The notes under the pieces are model-generated. The model was not told the DNA's origin, did no database searches, and saw nothing but the letters and a program-made list of their open reading frames with translations. A stretch of DNA of 34,975 bases from Candidatus Poribacteria bacterium (GTDB lineage Bacteria; Poribacteria; WGA-4E; WGA-3G). The stretch covers positions 1-34,975 of the forward strand of contig PYIY01000058.1 of NCBI GenBank assembly GCA_003635195.1, given 5' to 3'. The stretch's first letter is position 1. Every line of letters begins with the position of its first letter. Below, one piece after another: positions 32,453-34,975 of the stretch. The translations under genes and the position numbers were made by a program.

Positions 32453-32998
32453 ATGGAATGCTGTATGGATGAACAAAGGCGAGAAAGGGTCCGCGAACGT
32501 TATAACGCCAGATGCGGATATTGTGGAGTCCACGAAACAGATACAGGTGCAACGCTCACAATAGATCATCACTGCCCACTGGCGTATGGCGGAACCGAAA
32601 ATGATGAAAATCTCGTTTATTGTTGTCCACGATGCAATCAACATAAAGGTGCATACTGGCATGAAATCCACGCACCTCATATTCGCTTACTTCATCCACT
32701 TGATGATGAGTTAACACAACATATTTTTGAACAACAAGACGCTCAACTCCTCGGAAAGACTCCTGAAGGTGTGTTTTATATTCAGCGGTTGCATTTGAAT
32801 CGTCCGCAACTTGTTGCACACCGTCTTCAGAAGCGAGAGGTTCAAAGAAGACTTGACAAGATCAATGAGCTTCGCGAGAATCTCCGCGATCTACGACAGC
32901 AAATGGCTCTTGCATATTCAATTTTTCAGGAAACAATGGATGAAATTGAACGTGAAACCAAAACAATTGAAGAAAACGAGATGATAGATTCTGAATGA
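32453..32998 (+). CDS. HNH endonuclease
   Basis: 181 residues from ATG 32453 (ATG 32465 also possible); the preceding stop ends one nt upstream. The HNH module is at the N-terminus: C21-GY-C24, D38-H-H40, N53 and C58-x2-C61 with K65 (CGYCG ... TIDHHCPLAYGG ... NLVYCCPRCNQHKG). Residues about 90-180 are helical with a terminal coiled coil. HNH proteins cut or nick DNA. With the upstream coiled-coil gene it forms a two-gene unit at the island's distal end, 20 nt before the duplicated DNRLRE fragment. It is not a known Zorya component, so an accessory defence role is inference. Confidence 0.85.
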   Translation: MECCMDEQRRERVRERYNARCGYCGVHETDTGATLTIDHHCPLAYGGTENDENLVYCCPRCNQHKGAYWHEIHAPHIRLLHPLDDELTQHIFEQQDAQLLGKTPEGVFYIQRLHLNRPQLVAHRLQKREVQRRLDKINELRENLRDLRQQMALAYSIFQETMDEIERETKTIEENEMIDSE

Positions 32999-33002
32999 AT
33001 AA

Positions 33003-33116
33003 TTGAAGACTTTCTATTTCGCTTTACAAGATGGCGATGCCCCCATCATATTCTCCTCAAAAGAAGCAACCGATGAAAACCTGCATCCAGTCCTAACAAT
33101 CCGCTACCAGACACAA
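33003..33116 (+). pseudogene. orphan 3' fragment of a DNRLRE gene (right direct repeat)
   Basis: Reads FYFALQDGDAPIIFSSKEAT in the same frame as the end of the gene at 23052-24113; the aligned block is 33018-33113 (9 mismatches in 96). No RBS or upstream domain remains. The frame runs on to 33215 through unrelated residues. It is either the displaced original end of the host gene after island insertion or a remnant of a second DNRLRE gene. Confidence 0.8.
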
Positions 33117-33721
33117 TCGGGAGAAGAAACCCCGCGCCACGCTAAGTTTCTTATTATCACTGCTCCAGTTTTCTATTGCAGATGTGGAATTCTAACCTTT
33201 TCGATCAGAAACTGACCTGATCATTAAAAACCATCCCTCCAACCAAAGATTCTCCGGCGTAAAACACACCACAATACCCAAGTACGCTCAATAGAAAATT
33301 CGCAGGTGCTATTTTTTCCTTACAATCCCGAGAACGACTCCATTTAATCACGCAATTTTTGCGTAGTTATGCAATTTTTACCCTATAATTCACACTTTTT
33401 TGCGTGCGGGGCAAGAAAAAGAGAATAGCGAACTGTTTTCCGTCGGTCAGCAAGACAGTTTTAGAAAAATGGAGATACTGCTATTCCTTTCTATACATCT
33501 AATGTTTGTCTATGTTTAAAGGTGTCGCTTGCAAAGTATACTTGGTGTTCTAACTGTTTTCCACAAATATTGAATCTTGTTAAGAGGATTGGCACAAAAT
33601 TTGCTTCTGTATAAAATCATAATGTGCCTCAGTTTATTTGAACAAAAATAGAGTCTTTATCGGGGCATATGTAACTTTCTAATAAAGTAAAGGTCTTTCT
33701 TGCATTGATAGCATGTAGTTA
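33117..33721 (+). other. AT-rich non-coding stretch with one promoter candidate
   Basis: No gene found on either strand. It is AT-rich. A promoter-like TATAAT lies at 33384-33389 with TTGCGT at 33359-33364 (spacer 19, a little long), and GCAATTTTT occurs twice within 20 bp (33352 and 33371). It could be the regulatory region of the interrupted secreted-protein gene beginning near 33722. Confidence 0.4.
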
Positions 33722-33851
33722 TTGACCGAGAAATTCTATTGGAGAGACGGGGACTGGAAGAAAAAATTCCGAACACTGTGCTCTTATGTATGTGCGAATG
33801 TCTTAAGTGGTGCTTACGCACATTTGGTAGAAGCTGAAGTGCATACGCTTA
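33722..33851 (+). pseudogene. 5' fragment of a secreted-protein gene cut by the IS
   Basis: A TTG-initiated frame LTEKFYWRDGDWKKKFRTLC followed by SYVCANVLSGAYAHLVEAEV has the shape of a signal peptide: basic KKKFR, a hydrophobic core and an AYA cleavage site. The frame runs unbroken into the IS edge at 33852 and stops 5 nt inside it. It looks like the first 43 codons of an exported protein whose remainder is beyond the IS. No Shine-Dalgarno was found, so the start is uncertain. Confidence 0.4.
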
Positions 33852-33873
33852 TTTAGACCACAATTTCGCAAAG

Positions 33874-34677
33874 TTAAGATAAGGTTCTTCGTTGAAATTC
33901 CATAGGTGTCAAATACCCTAACGCTGAATGTGGGCGTTTCTGATTATAGACTTGTGTGATAAACTGTCCGATGCGATCTCTCGCCTCGGTGATGTTTTGA
34001 TACTCATTGATGTCAACTTCTTCCTCTTTGAGCGTGCGGATGAGTCTTTCAGCATATCCGTTCTCCCAAGGCCGTCCGCGACGGGCGACGGAAATCTCAA
34101 CACCATGTGCTTGGAGTGTTGCGATATAAGTTTTTGAAAGATACTGCACGCCTTGATCGGAATGATGAATCTCCGGGACGCTGTGGCATAATGCCTCTTT
34201 CAGCGGTTTGAGCGTCAGAGATTGGGTCAAGTGCTGACTGATCTGCCACGCTTTGATCATCCGAGTGAAAACATCCATGAGCAGGCAGAGGTAGATGAAA
34301 CGTCCCTTGAGACGCACATAGGTAATATCTGCCACCCAGACCTGATCCTGATGAGAGACCTCAAGGGTTTCAAGCAGGTTGCGCCACGGTTTCTCCCCTT
34401 GAAGCGATCTTGTTGTTCGACACGCACGCTTCACGGAGACCAAGAGATCATTGTCTTTCATCAACCGAGCGACGCGTCGGGTGCCAACGCTGTATCCCTG
34501 ACGCACGAGGAGCTGTGTGATACGTCTATACCCGTATCTCGGATACGCGCCAGCAAGTTTCTCTATTTCAGCGCGCAGAACCGCTTCGGATGGATCCGCT
34601 TTCGGTTGATAATAGAAACTGCTCCGGTTGATGCCGAGGATTTCACAAATATCTCGCACGGAATGCTCCTTGCGCAA
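33874..34677 (-). CDS. IS3-family transposase OrfB, complete
   Basis: 267 residues. It holds the HTH_21 region (MRKEHSVRDICEILGINRSS), the integrase core with D117, D174 and E210 (VADITY, HHSDQG, NGYAERLIRTLK) and the terminal YNQKRPHSALGYLTPMEFQRR. No frameshift or stop interrupts it, so the element is likely active. The functional product should be the OrfAB fusion made by slippage at 34731-34738. Confidence 0.95.
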   Translation of the reverse strand: MRKEHSVRDICEILGINRSSFYYQPKADPSEAVLRAEIEKLAGAYPRYGYRRITQLLVRQGYSVGTRRVARLMKDNDLLVSVKRACRTTRSLQGEKPWRNLLETLEVSHQDQVWVADITYVRLKGRFIYLCLLMDVFTRMIKAWQISQHLTQSLTLKPLKEALCHSVPEIHHSDQGVQYLSKTYIATLQAHGVEISVARRGRPWENGYAERLIRTLKEEEVDINEYQNITEARDRIGQFITQVYNQKRPHSALGYLTPMEFQRRTLS

Positions 34678-34709
34678 TGCCGAAATGTAGCATCGCTTCT
34701 CAGATAGCG

Positions 34710-34975
34710 TTAGTCCAACTCCGTCAATAGTTTTTTTTGGATGTCTAAAGCCACCGCCATCCTCCCAACGAGCTGCTCAAGGTGGGCGATACGCTTCTCA
34801 GCATCACTCGACTGCTTATCCGTAGACTCAAATAACGAGGACGCATTTTCAAGGAGGTGTCGCTTCCACTCTGAGAGTTGATTTTCGTTGAGATTATGTC
34901 GCCTACAGACTTCTGCTTGGGAAGTCGCACCACTGAGGACTTCAAAAACAAGTTCCGCTTTAAACTCAGGGGTGA
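34710..34975 (-). CDS. IS3-family transposase OrfA, start outside window
   Basis: Second copy of the gene at 740-1024. The window ends before its ATG, which would be at 34994. The visible part matches the left copy, including the A8 site at 34731-34738 and the stop at 34710-34712. Confidence 0.92.
   Translation of the reverse strand, partial: TPEFKAELVFEVLSGATSQAEVCRRHNLNENQLSEWKRHLLENASSLFESTDKQSSDAEKRIAHLEQLVGRMAVALDIQKKLLTELD

Larger units (their letters stand above)
24114..33017 (+). other. Zorya defence island inserted between duplicated DNRLRE 3' ends
   Basis: An 8.9-kb segment with zorABCD, a minus-strand remnant, a coiled-coil gene and an HNH gene, bracketed by the 96-bp direct repeat. 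Sampled lines look AT-richer than the housekeeping genes (eye estimate; needs computing). No integrase, transposase or tRNA was found inside. Confidence 0.7.
33852..34975 (-). mobile_element. IS3-family insertion sequence, right copy, truncated by the window end
   Basis: Starts with TTTAGACCAC (33852-33861), the inverse of GTGGTCTAAA at 1078-1087. It contains a complete orfB and orfA lacking its first codons. Its sequence from 33971 to the end appears identical to 1-1005. Full length, by combining both copies, is about 1206 bp. The element has the same orientation as the left copy. Confidence 0.9.

Noticed and set aside
1..34975. Composite transposon or circular plasmid/phage with terminal direct repeats
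   Set aside because: The 33-kb interior carries single-copy housekeeping genes (lspA, fmt, rpe, folB) and no phage or replication genes; repeat ends are IS sequence.
1..34975. tRNA or rRNA genes
   Set aside because: I looked for tRNA-like TTC-arm and CCA patterns in the gaps and found no convincing cloverleaf; no rRNA sequence is recognisable.

Overview
The window looks like a piece of bacterial chromosome: housekeeping gene clusters interleaved with accessory DNA. Single-copy genes (tatAC, pgeF, yggS, proC, yggT, lspA, fmt, rpe, rsmE, moaDE, folB), secreted LRR/dockerin and DNRLRE proteins, frequent TTG starts and several families of short intergenic repeats fit a large-genome uncultured lineage. 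My best guess is Candidatus Poribacteria or a relative. That is inference from style and recollection, not a database result.

Layout. 1-1087: truncated IS3-family element whose edge cuts into an LRR-dockerin gene (1088-2136). 2462-3604: HtrA-type protease without signal peptide. 3938-5776: tatA, tatC and a zinc-ribbon coiled-coil protein. 5848-6171: cupin. 6311-12995: pgeF, small membrane gene, yggS, proC, yggT, ileS-like, lspA. This reproduces the ylmD-ylmE-proC-ylmG-ileS-lspA neighbourhood of Gram-positives, but the protein in the ileS position has lost HIGH and KMSKS and looks like a pseudoenzyme. 13860-17216: fmt, a kinase-less PASTA protein, rpe, rsmE, which resembles the fmt-prkC-rpe neighbourhood with the kinase half missing. 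17452-18576: M20 amidohydrolase with a strong promoter and a probably leaderless mRNA. 18542-19253 (minus): moaD-moaE, with MoaD carrying three residues after its GlyGly. 19301-20545 (minus): an IsrB/IscB-type RuvC protein plus a candidate omega-RNA. 20747-24113: lipoprotein, folB, phosphodiester glycosidase and DNRLRE protein.

24123-32998 is a defence island: a complete type I Zorya operon (zorA, zorB, zorC, zorD) followed by a coiled-coil protein and an HNH nuclease gene. It lies between two copies (96 bp, 9 mismatches) of the 3' end of the DNRLRE gene. The left copy is the real gene end; the right copy (33018-33113) is an orphan. The island therefore appears to sit in the 3' end of a host gene or between two paralogues.

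33117-33851 is mostly non-coding and ends in a short signal-peptide-like reading frame cut by the second IS copy (33852-end). The last 1005 bp of the window appear identical to the first 1005 bp, so the window begins and ends inside the same IS sequence. The gene content argues against a plasmid or phage genome; two IS copies, or an assembly path closed through the IS, are likelier.

The Tat genes export folded proteins; lspA matures lipoproteins such as the one at 20747; fmt makes initiator fMet-tRNA; moaD and moaE form molybdopterin synthase; folB serves folate synthesis. Four of five good sigma70-type promoters seen here combine a 17-bp spacer with an extended -10 (TGn).
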